Part shown: positions 33,541 through 42,199 of the stretch, piece after piece
Numbering within the stretch: the first letter of the stretch is position 1
Layout of the letters: each line of letters begins with the position of its first letter
NCBI GenBank assembly: GCA_945902915.1
Contig: CAMDNJ010000008.1
Coordinates: 1 to 43,146 of the forward strand
Source of the DNA: Crenothrix polyspora
GTDB lineage: Bacteria; Pseudomonadota; Gammaproteobacteria; Methylococcales; Methylomonadaceae
Direction of reading: 5' to 3'
Length of the DNA stretch: 43,146 nucleotides
Notes under the pieces: generated by a model
The model's database searches: none
Seen by the model: only the letters and a program-made list of their open reading frames with translations
Told to the model about the DNA's origin: nothing
Program-made: the position numbers and the translations under genes

Positions 33541-35109
33541 ATGATTGAAGACATCAAAAAAACTCTCTGGGCTACTGCTGACAAGCTTCGCGCTAACATG
33601 GACGCCGCCGAATATAAGCACATCGTGCTCGGCCTGATCTTCGTCAAGTACATCTCGGACACCTTCCAGACACGTCGGGTAGAACTCACCAGTAAATTTA
33701 CTGATAGCCAAGATGACTACTATTTGGATAATGCTGATTCAGACTTAATCAATATAGAACTAGAAGACCGCGACTATTACAAAGAGGTCAACGTGTTCTG
33801 GGTGCCGGAAGCCGCCCGCTGGGAAAGCTTACGCGCTCAAGCTAAGCAAGCTGACATAGGTAAACGTATCGACGACGCCTTGTCCTTGATTGAAACAGAA
33901 AACCCCAAGCTTAAGGGCATCCTCGATAAACGCTATGCTCGTGTACAACTGCCTGATGGCAAGCTTGGCGAACTGGTTGATCTAGTTTCACAAATTGGTT
34001 TTGGTGAATCTACAGATACGGCAAAAAATCATGCCCGTGATTTATTGGGACAGGTTTATGAATACTTTCTCGGACAGTTCGCCAGTGCTGAAGGTAAACG
34101 TGGTGGACAGTTCTATACGCCAGCATCGATAGTTAAAACCTTGGTCGCTGTACTCGCTCCGCATCATGGTCAGGTTTATGATCCTTGCTGTGGTTCCGGT
34201 GGTATGTTTGTGCAATCAGAGCGATTTATCGAAGCTCATGGCGGCAAATTGGGCGACGTATCCATTTATGGGCAAGAAGCCAATCCCACTACTTGGCGCT
34301 TAGCCGCTATGAATCTTGCCATACGTGGCATTGATTTTAATCTGGGTAAAGAACCCGCCGATACCTTCGTGCGTGATCAACATCCTGATCTGCGTGCTGA
34401 TTTTGTACTTGCTAATCCACCATTCAATATCTCCGACTGGTGGCATGGCAGCCTGGAAGGTGATCCGCGCTGGGTTTACGGTACGCCACCGCAAGGCAAC
34501 GCTAACTATGCCTGGCTGCAACATATGCTTTATCACCTAAAACCCACAGGTAGAGCCGGTATCGTGCTTGCTAATGGTTCCATGTCGTCCAGCCAGAACA
34601 GCGAAGGTGATATTCGTCGTGCCATGGTCGATGCCGACAAGGTAGAAGTGATGGTCGCACTGCCCGGTCAACTTTTTTTCAATACCACAATCCCCGCCTG
34701 TTTGTGGTTTTTAGTTAAAGAAAAACGGATTAGAAAAGGTGAAGTTCTGTTCATAGATGCCCGCAAACTCGGCAGCATGATCAGCCGCGTGCAATGCGAA
34801 TTTACCGATGACATCATCGAACAAGTCGCCAGCACCGTTGCCGCCTGGCGTGGTGAGAGCACCTCAGGTGATGACTATGCTGATGTTGCAGGCTATTGCC
34901 GCAGCGTTACTCTGGCAGAAATCGCCGAACACGGGCATGTTTTAACGCCCGGTCGCTATGTGGGTGCGGAAGCCGTTGAAGACGATGACGAGGCCTTCGC
35001 TGACAAAATGCAAAAGCTGACCGAGACGTTGGGCGAGCAAATGGCGAAAGGCGCGGAACTGGATCAACTGATTCGCCTGAAGTTGGGAGGCTTGGGGTAT
35101 GAGTTTTGA
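33541..35109 (+). CDS. hsdM: Type I restriction-modification system methyltransferase subunit HsdM
   Basis: N6-adenine DNA methyltransferase subunit; with HsdS it methylates the recognition site, and with HsdR it forms the restriction complex. 522 residues: an N-terminal helical HsdM_N domain (IKKTLWATADKLR to KYIS), GGQFYTPASIVKTLVAVLAP, the SAM motif DPCCGSGGMF, and catalytic motif IV NPPF (292-295). A GC-richer base composition than the flanking core genes is visible. No clear Shine-Dalgarno precedes ATG 33541. It overlaps hsdS by 11 bases. Confidence 0.97.
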   Translation: MIEDIKKTLWATADKLRANMDAAEYKHIVLGLIFVKYISDTFQTRRVELTSKFTDSQDDYYLDNADSDLINIELEDRDYYKEVNVFWVPEAARWESLRAQAKQADIGKRIDDALSLIETENPKLKGILDKRYARVQLPDGKLGELVDLVSQIGFGESTDTAKNHARDLLGQVYEYFLGQFASAEGKRGGQFYTPASIVKTLVAVLAPHHGQVYDPCCGSGGMFVQSERFIEAHGGKLGDVSIYGQEANPTTWRLAAMNLAIRGIDFNLGKEPADTFVRDQHPDLRADFVLANPPFNISDWWHGSLEGDPRWVYGTPPQGNANYAWLQHMLYHLKPTGRAGIVLANGSMSSSQNSEGDIRRAMVDADKVEVMVALPGQLFFNTTIPACLWFLVKEKRIRKGEVLFIDARKLGSMISRVQCEFTDDIIEQVASTVAAWRGESTSGDDYADVAGYCRSVTLAEIAEHGHVLTPGRYVGAEAVEDDDEAFADKMQKLTETLGEQMAKGAELDQLIRLKLGGLGYEF

Positions 35110-36478
35110 TTTGGTCGATATAGAGAGTAAAGAGATTAACAATCCTGGTGCATTTGAAAATCAATACCCATATGTTTTTGTTGCTGAGGTCTGTTCAGTA
35201 GGTGATGGAGCGCATAGTAAAGTAAATCGAGTTTCAGAAGGACTGCCTTATTTAACTTCAAAGAATATAGGTCAAGGAAAGTTAAAACTTGATAACTATG
35301 ATTGCATATCAAAAGAAGACTTTGAACGTTTGTTTCCTCAAAATAGTAAGGCGACAAGGCGGCCAATCGCTGGAGATGTGCTAATAGGCATTATTGGTAC
35401 ATTTGGTAACGCATACTTGTACAAAAATAATGATCATTTTGGATTTGCCAGTTCAATCGGAATTCTTCGTCCAAACCCCAAAGTACTTTTTCCAGGATTT
35501 TTGTATTACGTAATTACGAGTCAGAAATTTAAGAATGTTCACGCAAACTATAATGCGGGGTCTGTACAAGGGTATACAAACATTCCGACGATAAAAAAAC
35601 TACAATTGCCATTGCCTCCGTTAAACGAGCAGAAGAAAATTGCAGCGTTACTTAAAAGCCTCGACGATCGTATAGCCTCACTACGCGAAACCAACACCAC
35701 CCTCGAAGCCATCGCCCAAGCCCTGTTTAAATCCTGGTTCGTGGACTTCGATCCCGTATATGCCAAACAGCAAGGAAACGAGCCGGAAGGCATGGATACC
35801 TTCACCGCAGCTCTCTTCCCCGATAGCTTCGAAGAATCAGAACTGGGCTTGGTGCCGAGAGGGTGGTGGGTTGGAAATGTCGGTCAAATTGCTGAGATTA
35901 TTGATTGTTTACATGCCAAAAAACCTGAACTATTAGGAGAAGGATGGCCATTTCTTCAGTTAAGTAACATCCGTGATGATGGCCTACTAGATGCTTCCAA
36001 GGTTTCCTATATAACTGAGGTAGATTACAAAAAATGGATCTCACGCATTGAAGTTAATCAAGGGGATTGCGTAATTACGAATGTTGGTCGTGTTGGTGCT
36101 GTTGCCCAGATACCAGCAGGATTCAAAGCAGCTATGGGACGAAACATGACTGCAATACGACCAAAAAATGAGTGGTTTTATCCGACGTATCTTGTTGAGC
36201 TACTTCAGTCTTCATGGATGCGAACTGAAATAAAAAGAAGAACAGATGTTGGTACTATTTTAGATGCACTTAATGTGCGCAATATTCCTGCTTTGCGTTG
36301 TGTTCTTGCTCCAAGCGAAGTAATGATAAGTTTTGAATCAACATGTCGTTCATTACGCGCAGCCATGGAAGCAAATTTGGAACGGATAAACAGTCTAGCT
36401 GCGATTCGCGACACCTTGCTCCCCCGCCTGATCTCCGGCCAACTCCGATTGCCAGAAGCCGTAGATACCAACTTATGA
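35099..36478 (+). CDS. hsdS: Type I restriction-modification specificity subunit HsdS
   Basis: Determines the bipartite DNA target. 459 residues in the usual two-half layout. The first target-recognition domain (~10-170) ends in IPTIKKLQLPLPPLNEQKK. A central conserved helix follows (KIAALLKSLDDRIASLRETN, then LEAIAQALFKSWFVDFDPV). The second domain (~245-420) is followed by the closing helix (LERINSLAAIRDTLLPRL). The two recognition domains are more AT-rich than the conserved helices, a sign of domain exchange. The start overlaps hsdM by 11 bases; the stop overlaps the Fic start (ATGA). Confidence 0.95.
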   Translation: MSFDLVDIESKEINNPGAFENQYPYVFVAEVCSVGDGAHSKVNRVSEGLPYLTSKNIGQGKLKLDNYDCISKEDFERLFPQNSKATRRPIAGDVLIGIIGTFGNAYLYKNNDHFGFASSIGILRPNPKVLFPGFLYYVITSQKFKNVHANYNAGSVQGYTNIPTIKKLQLPLPPLNEQKKIAALLKSLDDRIASLRETNTTLEAIAQALFKSWFVDFDPVYAKQQGNEPEGMDTFTAALFPDSFEESELGLVPRGWWVGNVGQIAEIIDCLHAKKPELLGEGWPFLQLSNIRDDGLLDASKVSYITEVDYKKWISRIEVNQGDCVITNVGRVGAVAQIPAGFKAAMGRNMTAIRPKNEWFYPTYLVELLQSSWMRTEIKRRTDVGTILDALNVRNIPALRCVLAPSEVMISFESTCRSLRAAMEANLERINSLAAIRDTLLPRLISGQLRLPEAVDTNL

Positions 36479-37425
36479 GCTATCAGCCTCCTTACACCAT
36501 TACCCCACTGATATTGCAACGGGTAGCAGAAATTGTCGAATTGCTAACCCGTTGGAAAGTGGCCGGTGATAACGCACTGTCGCCGCAGTTACGCCGCAAC
36601 AATCGAATCCGCACCATTCAGGCATCGCTGGCTATTGAAAATAACACCCTGAGCATCGAACAGGTGACTGCCGTATTGGAAGGCAAAACGGTGCTGGGTT
36701 TGCCGCGTGAAATCCAGGAAGTGCGTAACGCCTTTGCCGCGTATGAACAACTGCCGAACTGGCAAGCGCATTCTGCGACCGATCTACTAACTGCCCAGAG
36801 CTTATTAATGTCAGGCCTAGTCGATGACGCGGGCAGTTTTCGCTCCAAAGGTGTAGGCATTTACAATGACCAGATTTTAGTGCACATGGCGCCACCCGTC
36901 AGCCGGGTCGACGCATTAATGACTGATTTACTGGCTTGGCTGGCATCGGCTCCGGTACATCCGTTAATCGCCAGCTGCGTGTTCCATTACGAATTTGAGT
37001 TTATCCACCCGTTCGCTGATGGCAATGGTCGTATGGGCAGGCTTTGGCAAACGTTGATATTAAGCCAGTGGCAACCGCTATTGGCTTATTTACCCGTTGA
37101 ATCGGTGATCAGAGTGCGGCAAACCGCTTATTACCAAGCTTTAGCAGTAGCGGACTCAACGCCTTTTATTGAATTTATGTTATACGCCTTGCTTGATGCC
37201 ATGACAGAAGTGCTGGTAAAAACGTCGGGAAAAGTGTCGGGAAAAACGTCGGGGAAAATCCTGGCATTGATTCGTGAAAATGCCTTAGTAACGATCCCGG
37301 AATTAGCGGTTGCTATCGGGGTAAGCGAGCGTTCCATTGAACGTAACCTCAAAAAACTGCAAGCTGAAAATCATCTGTCACGTATCGGGCCGGCCAACGG
37401 CGGCTATTGGAAAGTCAGCGAATGA
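36475..37425 (+). CDS. Fic family protein (AMP-transferase type) with C-terminal HTH
   Basis: 316 residues from ATG 36475. An N-terminal helical part has the inhibitory motif SLAIEN (51-56, [S/T]xxxE[G/N]), so the enzyme is self-inhibited like class II Fic proteins. The Fic core has the complete active-site loop HPFADGNGRMGR (178-189). A Ser-Gly-Lys linker (KTSGKVSGKTSGK) leads to a winged-helix domain (TIPELAVAIGVSERSIERNL). Fic proteins add AMP or other phosphate groups to target proteins; the target is unknown. The ATGA overlap with hsdS couples it to the restriction operon. An upstream in-frame ATG at 36343 would lie inside hsdS and is rejected. Confidence 0.93.
   Translation: MSYQPPYTITPLILQRVAEIVELLTRWKVAGDNALSPQLRRNNRIRTIQASLAIENNTLSIEQVTAVLEGKTVLGLPREIQEVRNAFAAYEQLPNWQAHSATDLLTAQSLLMSGLVDDAGSFRSKGVGIYNDQILVHMAPPVSRVDALMTDLLAWLASAPVHPLIASCVFHYEFEFIHPFADGNGRMGRLWQTLILSQWQPLLAYLPVESVIRVRQTAYYQALAVADSTPFIEFMLYALLDAMTEVLVKTSGKVSGKTSGKILALIRENALVTIPELAVAIGVSERSIERNLKKLQAENHLSRIGPANGGYWKVSE
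37222..37257 (+). repeat. Three 12-bp tandem repeats in the Fic linker
   Basis: Units ACGTCGGGAAAA, GTGTCGGGAAAA and ACGTCGGGGAAA encode (T/V)SGK repeats between the Fic core and the HTH. Such linkers can change length by slippage without a frameshift. Confidence 0.75.
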
Positions 37426-37493
37426 TTGAAGATCAATTGGAGTCTGGAATTGAAACCGATAGAAAAAACTAACAAATTTGTTATACTGACTTT

Positions 37494-37821
37494 ATGAACT
37501 TTACCATTAGCTATTACAACGAACGGGTTAAACAGCAAAGTCATGTTGCTGCCACCGGGAATATTAGCGGATTACATCCACTTGACCGATTTAATGCAAA
37601 GCCACGGCGCACAATTACAAATGCCGCATTCACGGGCAATGGGCGGCGGTTTGTTTGAATTACGTCCCAAGGGCAAAGAAGGCATCGGGCGGGTGTTTTA
37701 TTACACACAAGTTGGACAGGCTATTGTTATTTTGCATAGCTTTGTTAAGAAAACCAACACTACGCCAGTCACCGATTTGCAGCTTGCCAGAAAACGACTA
37801 AAGGAGGTTAAAGATGAATAA
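37494..37821 (+). pseudogene. HigB/Gp49-like toxin gene with a +1 frameshift
   Basis: ATG 37494 opens MNFTISYYNERVKQQ, the usual start of Gp49/HigB-type RelE-fold toxins. One extra A in the AAA at 37537-37539 shifts the frame. Without it the protein would read on as QQVMLLPPGILADYIHLTDL and then MPHSRAMGGGLFELRPKGKE and VILHSFVKK, a complete ~109-residue toxin. As sequenced, only a 92-codon frame from ATG 37543 could be made, lacking the first strand and having no ribosome-binding site. It is likely inactive, unless the extra base is a sequencing error. The 3' end overlaps the intact antitoxin gene by 8 bases. Confidence 0.8.
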
Positions 37822-38122
37822 CGATACTTTTCAGCCTGTTCCGCACGATGCCGCATTTCGTGAGCAATTATTAAATAATCCAGCGGTGAAGGCCGCTTAT
37901 GACACCAACATCGCGAAATACGCCATACTCGACGAAATACTCGGTGCCAGACGCGACGCAGGTTTAACCCAGGCGCAAGTCGCTGAACGCATGGGCACAA
38001 AAGCCTCGGCAGTCGCGCGATTGGAAAGTGCCTTGGTATCCGGCAAACATTCTCCCTCTATTGAAACCTTGCGTAAATATGCCGCCGCTGTCGGTAAAAA
38101 GCTGGAAGTGCATCTGGTTTAA
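37814..38122 (+). CDS. XRE-family antitoxin (HigA-like)
   Basis: 102 residues with a helix-turn-helix in the C-terminal half: ARRDAGLTQAQVAERMGTKA followed by ARLES and SIETLRKYAAAVGKKLEVHLV. This is the standard layout of antitoxins paired with Gp49/HigB toxins, and toxin-before-antitoxin order is also typical. The start has AAGGAGG at about 37800-37806, seven bases upstream. It is intact while the toxin is frameshifted. Confidence 0.92.
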   Translation: MNNDTFQPVPHDAAFREQLLNNPAVKAAYDTNIAKYAILDEILGARRDAGLTQAQVAERMGTKASAVARLESALVSGKHSPSIETLRKYAAAVGKKLEVHLV

Positions 38123-38156
38123 ACTTTCCTTAAAATAAACTATCAACGAGATTCTA

Positions 38157-38426
38157 ATGAGCATTCAAGAAACAATTAATCAACATTTGAGCACTTTGCC
38201 TGAAAACCTGCATGCAGAAATTTTAAATTTTGTTTTATTTCTCGAATATCAACGACAACCAGGCAACATTACACCGTCTGCGTTTAGCGAAGAGCAACGC
38301 CGACAAAAATTGGGCGAATGTTTAGAGCAGTTAGCTAAACATAGTCCTTTTTCTGATATTAAAGATCCGATAGCATGGCAACGAGAAATTCGCAAAGATA
38401 GAGACTTGCCGGGGAGAGAATCATGA
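38157..38426 (+). CDS. DUF2281-type antitoxin (VapB-like)
   Basis: 89 residues. The N-terminal IQETINQHLSTLPENLHAEI and VLFLEYQ match DUF2281 proteins, which commonly precede PIN-domain toxins. The C-terminal part (RRQKLGECLEQLAKHSPFSDIKDP, ending WQREIRKDRDLPGRES) is the likely toxin-wrapping tail. It overlaps the downstream toxin ATG by 4 bases, supporting a toxin-antitoxin pair. Confidence 0.87.
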   Translation: MSIQETINQHLSTLPENLHAEILNFVLFLEYQRQPGNITPSAFSEEQRRQKLGECLEQLAKHSPFSDIKDPIAWQREIRKDRDLPGRES

Positions 38427-38794
38427 TTGCCGACAGCAATTTATTCATTTATGTCACTCAACCAGACTATGGCTATTTAATTGACTGGTTCAAACAAAAC
38501 ACACCGCTAGCATCGGCTATTACACACGTTGAAACGCTAGATTATCACCGTTTACAAGCTGAAGATCAAGCACTATTGGTGCAATTATTCGGTTATTTAG
38601 GCTGTTTGTACCCGACCCCCGAAACGTTTACAACGGCTATTGAATTACGTCGGCAGCGCAAAATGTCATTGGGTGATGCGCTAATTGCCGCGACTGCGCT
38701 AGAACATCGGCTGATATTAGCGACCCGCAATGTAAAAGATTTTGAATGGATTACAGGTCTAAAAATCGTCAATCCAATTAGAGAAATGTTCTAA
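38423..38794 (+). CDS. PIN-domain toxin (VapC-like)
   Basis: Predicted Mg-dependent ribonuclease, 123 residues. Acidic PIN residues are D4 (MIADSNLFIY), the glutamate in AITHVETLDY (~37), and D84-region SLGDALIAATAL, with TRNVKDFEW near the end. All core residues appear present. It starts 4 bases inside the antitoxin gene, and its stop shares one base with the hsdR ATG. Confidence 0.92.
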   Translation: MIADSNLFIYVTQPDYGYLIDWFKQNTPLASAITHVETLDYHRLQAEDQALLVQLFGYLGCLYPTPETFTTAIELRRQRKMSLGDALIAATALEHRLILATRNVKDFEWITGLKIVNPIREMF

Positions 38795-41700
38795 TGACCG
38801 AAGACCAACTGGAACAAGAAACCCTAAGCTGGCTTACCGATGTGGGCTACACAGCCATTTATGGTCCTGATATTTCAATAGATGGCAATACACCGGAGCG
38901 CAGTAATTATACCCAAGTGGTGTTGGTCGAACGCTTACGTAACGCCATCAACCGGCTCAATCCCTTGGTGCCATTGGTCGCCCGTGATGATGCCTTGCAG
39001 CAAGTTTTAAATCTGGATACACCGGTTTTATTGGCGGCCAATCGCCATTTTCATCGTTTGCTGGTGAATGGCGTACCGGTTCAATACCAAAAAGACGGTG
39101 AAACCCGAGGCGATTTTGTCCGCCTGATTGACTGGGATAGCCCCTCATCCGGCTCTACAAGCCACCTTCTCCCGGCGGGAGAAGGGAACAATGAATGGCT
39201 GGCGATTAATCAGTTTTCCATCAAAGGCCAAAAATATACCCGTCGCCCTGATATTATTCTGTTTGTTAACGGTTTGCCGTTGGTGCTGTTGGAGCTGAAG
39301 AACCCTGCTGATTTGACTGCCGATGTCTGGAAGGCCTACGAGCAGCTACAAACCTATAAAGAACAAATACCGGATGTGTTTGAGTATAACGAAATACTGG
39401 TCGTGTCGGATGGTACGGAAGCGCTGATGGGCTCGCTGTCTGCTGACGCGGAACGTTTTATGGCTTGGCGTACCATTGACGGTGTAACGCTTGATCCCTT
39501 GGGTCAATTTAATGAGCTGGAAACATTGGTGCGCGGCGTTTTGGCTCCGGAATACTTGCTGGATTTTCTGCGCTTCTTTGTGCTGTTTGAAGATGACGGC
39601 ACTTTGATAAAGAAGATTGCCGGTTACCATCAGTTTCATGCGGTGCGTTCGGCTATTACCCAAGTAGTCACGGCATCACGTCCCGGTGGCAATCAAAAAG
39701 GCGGCGTAGTCTGGCATACCCAAGGTTCCGGCAAAAGCATCACTATGACCTGCTTTGCCGCCCGCGTGATGCGGGAAGTCGCCATGGAAAACCCGACTAT
39801 CGTGGTGATTACCGATCGCAACGATTTGGATGGTCAATTGTTTGGCGTGTTTTCCCTGTCGCAGGACTTATTGCGTGAGCAACCGGTTCAAGGTGAAACC
39901 CGTCAGGACTTAAGGGCCAAGTTGGCGAATCGTCCTTCCGGCGGTATCGTGTTTGCCACTATCCAGAAATTCATGCCGGGTGCCGATGAAGACCATTATC
40001 CGGTGTTATCAGATCGCCATAATATTGTCGTGATTGCTGATGAAGCGCATCGGACCCAATATGGTTTTGAGGCCAAACTTAAAACCAGAAAAGCCCCCCA
40101 TAGTTATTTAAGTATTAACCTGCCTGCACAAGAAAATGCCATTGCGGATGTGTCTGCCTATTATCAGGTGGGTTATGCTCAGCATTTACGCGATGCCTTG
40201 CCCAATGCTACTTTCGTCGCGTTTACCGGCACACCGGTTTCTTCTGAAGACCGTGATACTCGTGCCGTGTTTGGTGATTATATTCATATCTATGATATGC
40301 AGCAGGCGCGTGATGATGGTGCGACAGTGCCGATTTATTTTGAATCACGTCTGGCTAAATTGGGCTTAAAAGCAGAGTTATTACCTGATATTGACGCCGA
40401 GGTGGATGAACTTGCAGAAGATGAAGAAGATGATCAGCAAGCTAAACTAAAAAGTCGCTGGGCCGCACTGGAACGTATTGTCGGCGCGGAACCGCGCATC
40501 CAGCAAGTGGCCGCTGATTTGGTTGCGCATTTTGAAGAACGCAGCAAGGCGCAAACCGGCAAAGCCATGATTGTCGCCATGAGTCGTGAAGTATCGGTGC
40601 ATTTATATAATGCCATCATTGCCCTGCGACCGGAATGGCATGATGAAGACCCGGAAAAGGGCGTTATCAAAGTAGTAATGACCGGTTCTGCGAGTGACAA
40701 GCCGTTATTGCGACCACATATTTATTCAAAACAAATCAAAAAACGTTTAGAAAAACGTTTCAAAGATCCTGAAGATCCGATGCGTTTGGTAATAGTGCGG
40801 GATATGTGGCTGACCGGCTTTGACGCGCCCTGTGTGCATACCATGTATATCGACAAGCCCATGAAAGGTCATAACTTGATGCAAGCAATCGCGAGGGTTA
40901 ATCGGGTGTTTCGTGATAAACAAGGTGGCTTGGTGGTCGATTACATTGGCATTGCCAGTGATTTAAAACAAGCCTTAAAGGAATATACGGCCAGTAAAGG
41001 GCGTGGCAGTTTAACGGTCGATGCCCATGAAGCCTATGCTGTGCTGGCAGAAAAGCTTGATATTCTACAAGCCATGTTACACGGCTTTGATTACAGTGAC
41101 TTTTTAACTGGTGGTCATAAAACGCTAGCAAAAACAGCAAATCATGTACTCGGTATCAAAGAAGGTAAAAAGCGTTTTTGTGATACAGCACTGGCCATGT
41201 CCAAAGCCTTTACCTTATGTTGTACTTTAGATGAAGCCAAGGCCGTTCGTGAAGAAGTCGCTTTCTTTCAGGCGGTTAAAGTCTTACTGACCAAGAAAGA
41301 AATCAGCAGTAAAAAGAAAACCAATGAAGAGCGAGAGCTGGCGATACGCCAGATCATCGGTTCGGCAGTAGTCTCAGAAGAAGTAGTGGATATCTTTCAT
41401 GCGGTGGGTCTGGAGAAACCCAATATTGGTATTCTGGATGAAGATTTTTTAAATGATGTCCGTAACCTACCTGAACGTAATCTTGCAGTGGAGTTACTGG
41501 AACGACTACTTGAAGGTGAAATAAAAAGTCGGTTTGCTAGCAATGTTGTACAACAAAACAAGTTCTCTGAACTGCTAGCCAACGTTATTAAGCGCTACCA
41601 AAACCGCTCTATTGAAACGGCCCAAGTGATGGAAGAATTGATCCAAATGGCCAAAAAGTTTAAGGAAGCGGTTAATCGTGGAGACGATCTCGGTCTTAAT

Positions 41701-41976
41701 AATGATGAGCTAGCCTTTTATGATGCACTAGCAAACAACGAAGAGTCAGTACGTGAATTAGGTGATGAAACCCTCAAGAAAATTGCCCATGAACTAGCCG
41801 AGAGTTTGCGCAAAAGCACCAGTGTAGATTGGTCAGTCCGTGAAAGTGTTCGTGCTAGCCTGAGATTAATGGTGAAACGAATACTGCGCAAATATAAATA
41901 CCCTCCGGATAAACAAGAAGAGGCTGTGCAGTTGGTTTTGGAGCAGGCTGAGAATTTGTGTGCGGAGTGGGCTTGA
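38794..41976 (+). CDS. hsdR: Type I restriction enzyme endonuclease subunit HsdR
   Basis: Translocase-nuclease of the type I system. 1060 residues: an N-terminal nuclease with RRPDIILFVNGLPLVLLELKNP split over the D...ExK motif (~153-172), helicase motif I TQGSGKS (GSGKS 311-315), motif II DEAH (416-419), motif III FTGTP, and motif VI MQAIARVNRVFR. A helical C-terminal HsdM/S-binding region follows. The ATG shares a base with the vapC stop, so it depends on read-through of the toxin-antitoxin genes lying between hsdS and hsdR. No defect is seen. Confidence 0.97.
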   Translation: MTEDQLEQETLSWLTDVGYTAIYGPDISIDGNTPERSNYTQVVLVERLRNAINRLNPLVPLVARDDALQQVLNLDTPVLLAANRHFHRLLVNGVPVQYQKDGETRGDFVRLIDWDSPSSGSTSHLLPAGEGNNEWLAINQFSIKGQKYTRRPDIILFVNGLPLVLLELKNPADLTADVWKAYEQLQTYKEQIPDVFEYNEILVVSDGTEALMGSLSADAERFMAWRTIDGVTLDPLGQFNELETLVRGVLAPEYLLDFLRFFVLFEDDGTLIKKIAGYHQFHAVRSAITQVVTASRPGGNQKGGVVWHTQGSGKSITMTCFAARVMREVAMENPTIVVITDRNDLDGQLFGVFSLSQDLLREQPVQGETRQDLRAKLANRPSGGIVFATIQKFMPGADEDHYPVLSDRHNIVVIADEAHRTQYGFEAKLKTRKAPHSYLSINLPAQENAIADVSAYYQVGYAQHLRDALPNATFVAFTGTPVSSEDRDTRAVFGDYIHIYDMQQARDDGATVPIYFESRLAKLGLKAELLPDIDAEVDELAEDEEDDQQAKLKSRWAALERIVGAEPRIQQVAADLVAHFEERSKAQTGKAMIVAMSREVSVHLYNAIIALRPEWHDEDPEKGVIKVVMTGSASDKPLLRPHIYSKQIKKRLEKRFKDPEDPMRLVIVRDMWLTGFDAPCVHTMYIDKPMKGHNLMQAIARVNRVFRDKQGGLVVDYIGIASDLKQALKEYTASKGRGSLTVDAHEAYAVLAEKLDILQAMLHGFDYSDFLTGGHKTLAKTANHVLGIKEGKKRFCDTALAMSKAFTLCCTLDEAKAVREEVAFFQAVKVLLTKKEISSKKKTNEERELAIRQIIGSAVVSEEVVDIFHAVGLEKPNIGILDEDFLNDVRNLPERNLAVELLERLLEGEIKSRFASNVVQQNKFSELLANVIKRYQNRSIETAQVMEELIQMAKKFKEAVNRGDDLGLNNDELAFYDALANNEESVRELGDETLKKIAHELAESLRKSTSVDWSVRESVRASLRLMVKRILRKYKYPPDKQEEAVQLVLEQAENLCAEWA

Positions 41977-42199
41977 ACTGATCTGTCCTGTCCTAGAAAA
42001 ATTGTTTATACAAAAATCAAAAGCAGCTGGGCAAATCGGCGAAAATGCGTCAAAGTTGATCATTTAAATCGCTAACCTACTGTTATTTAATAGCAAGTGA
42101 ACGAGTAAAAATAAACCCTGAAGGTGGTCAACCATAGGTACTGTTAAAATGGCCATAAGTTATGCCACTCTATATAAACTATAAATAATTGAGAAAAAG
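41977..42199. other. Spacer between hsdR and SDR gene, possible island boundary
   Basis: No gene recognised. The first ~90 bases (with TGTCCTGTCCTAGAAAAATT) look like a fragment of an insertion element end, but I cannot name one. The SDR ribosome-binding site (GAGAAAAAG, 42190-42198) lies at the right end. Confidence 0.35.

Noticed and set aside
36343-36474. N-terminal extension of the Fic protein by 44 residues
   Set aside because: The extension is hsdS coding sequence in another frame; ATG 36475 in an ATGA overlap is the natural start.
41977-42100. Insertion sequence end after hsdR
   Set aside because: The sequence looks like an element border, but no terminal repeat pair, target duplication or transposase fragment could be shown.
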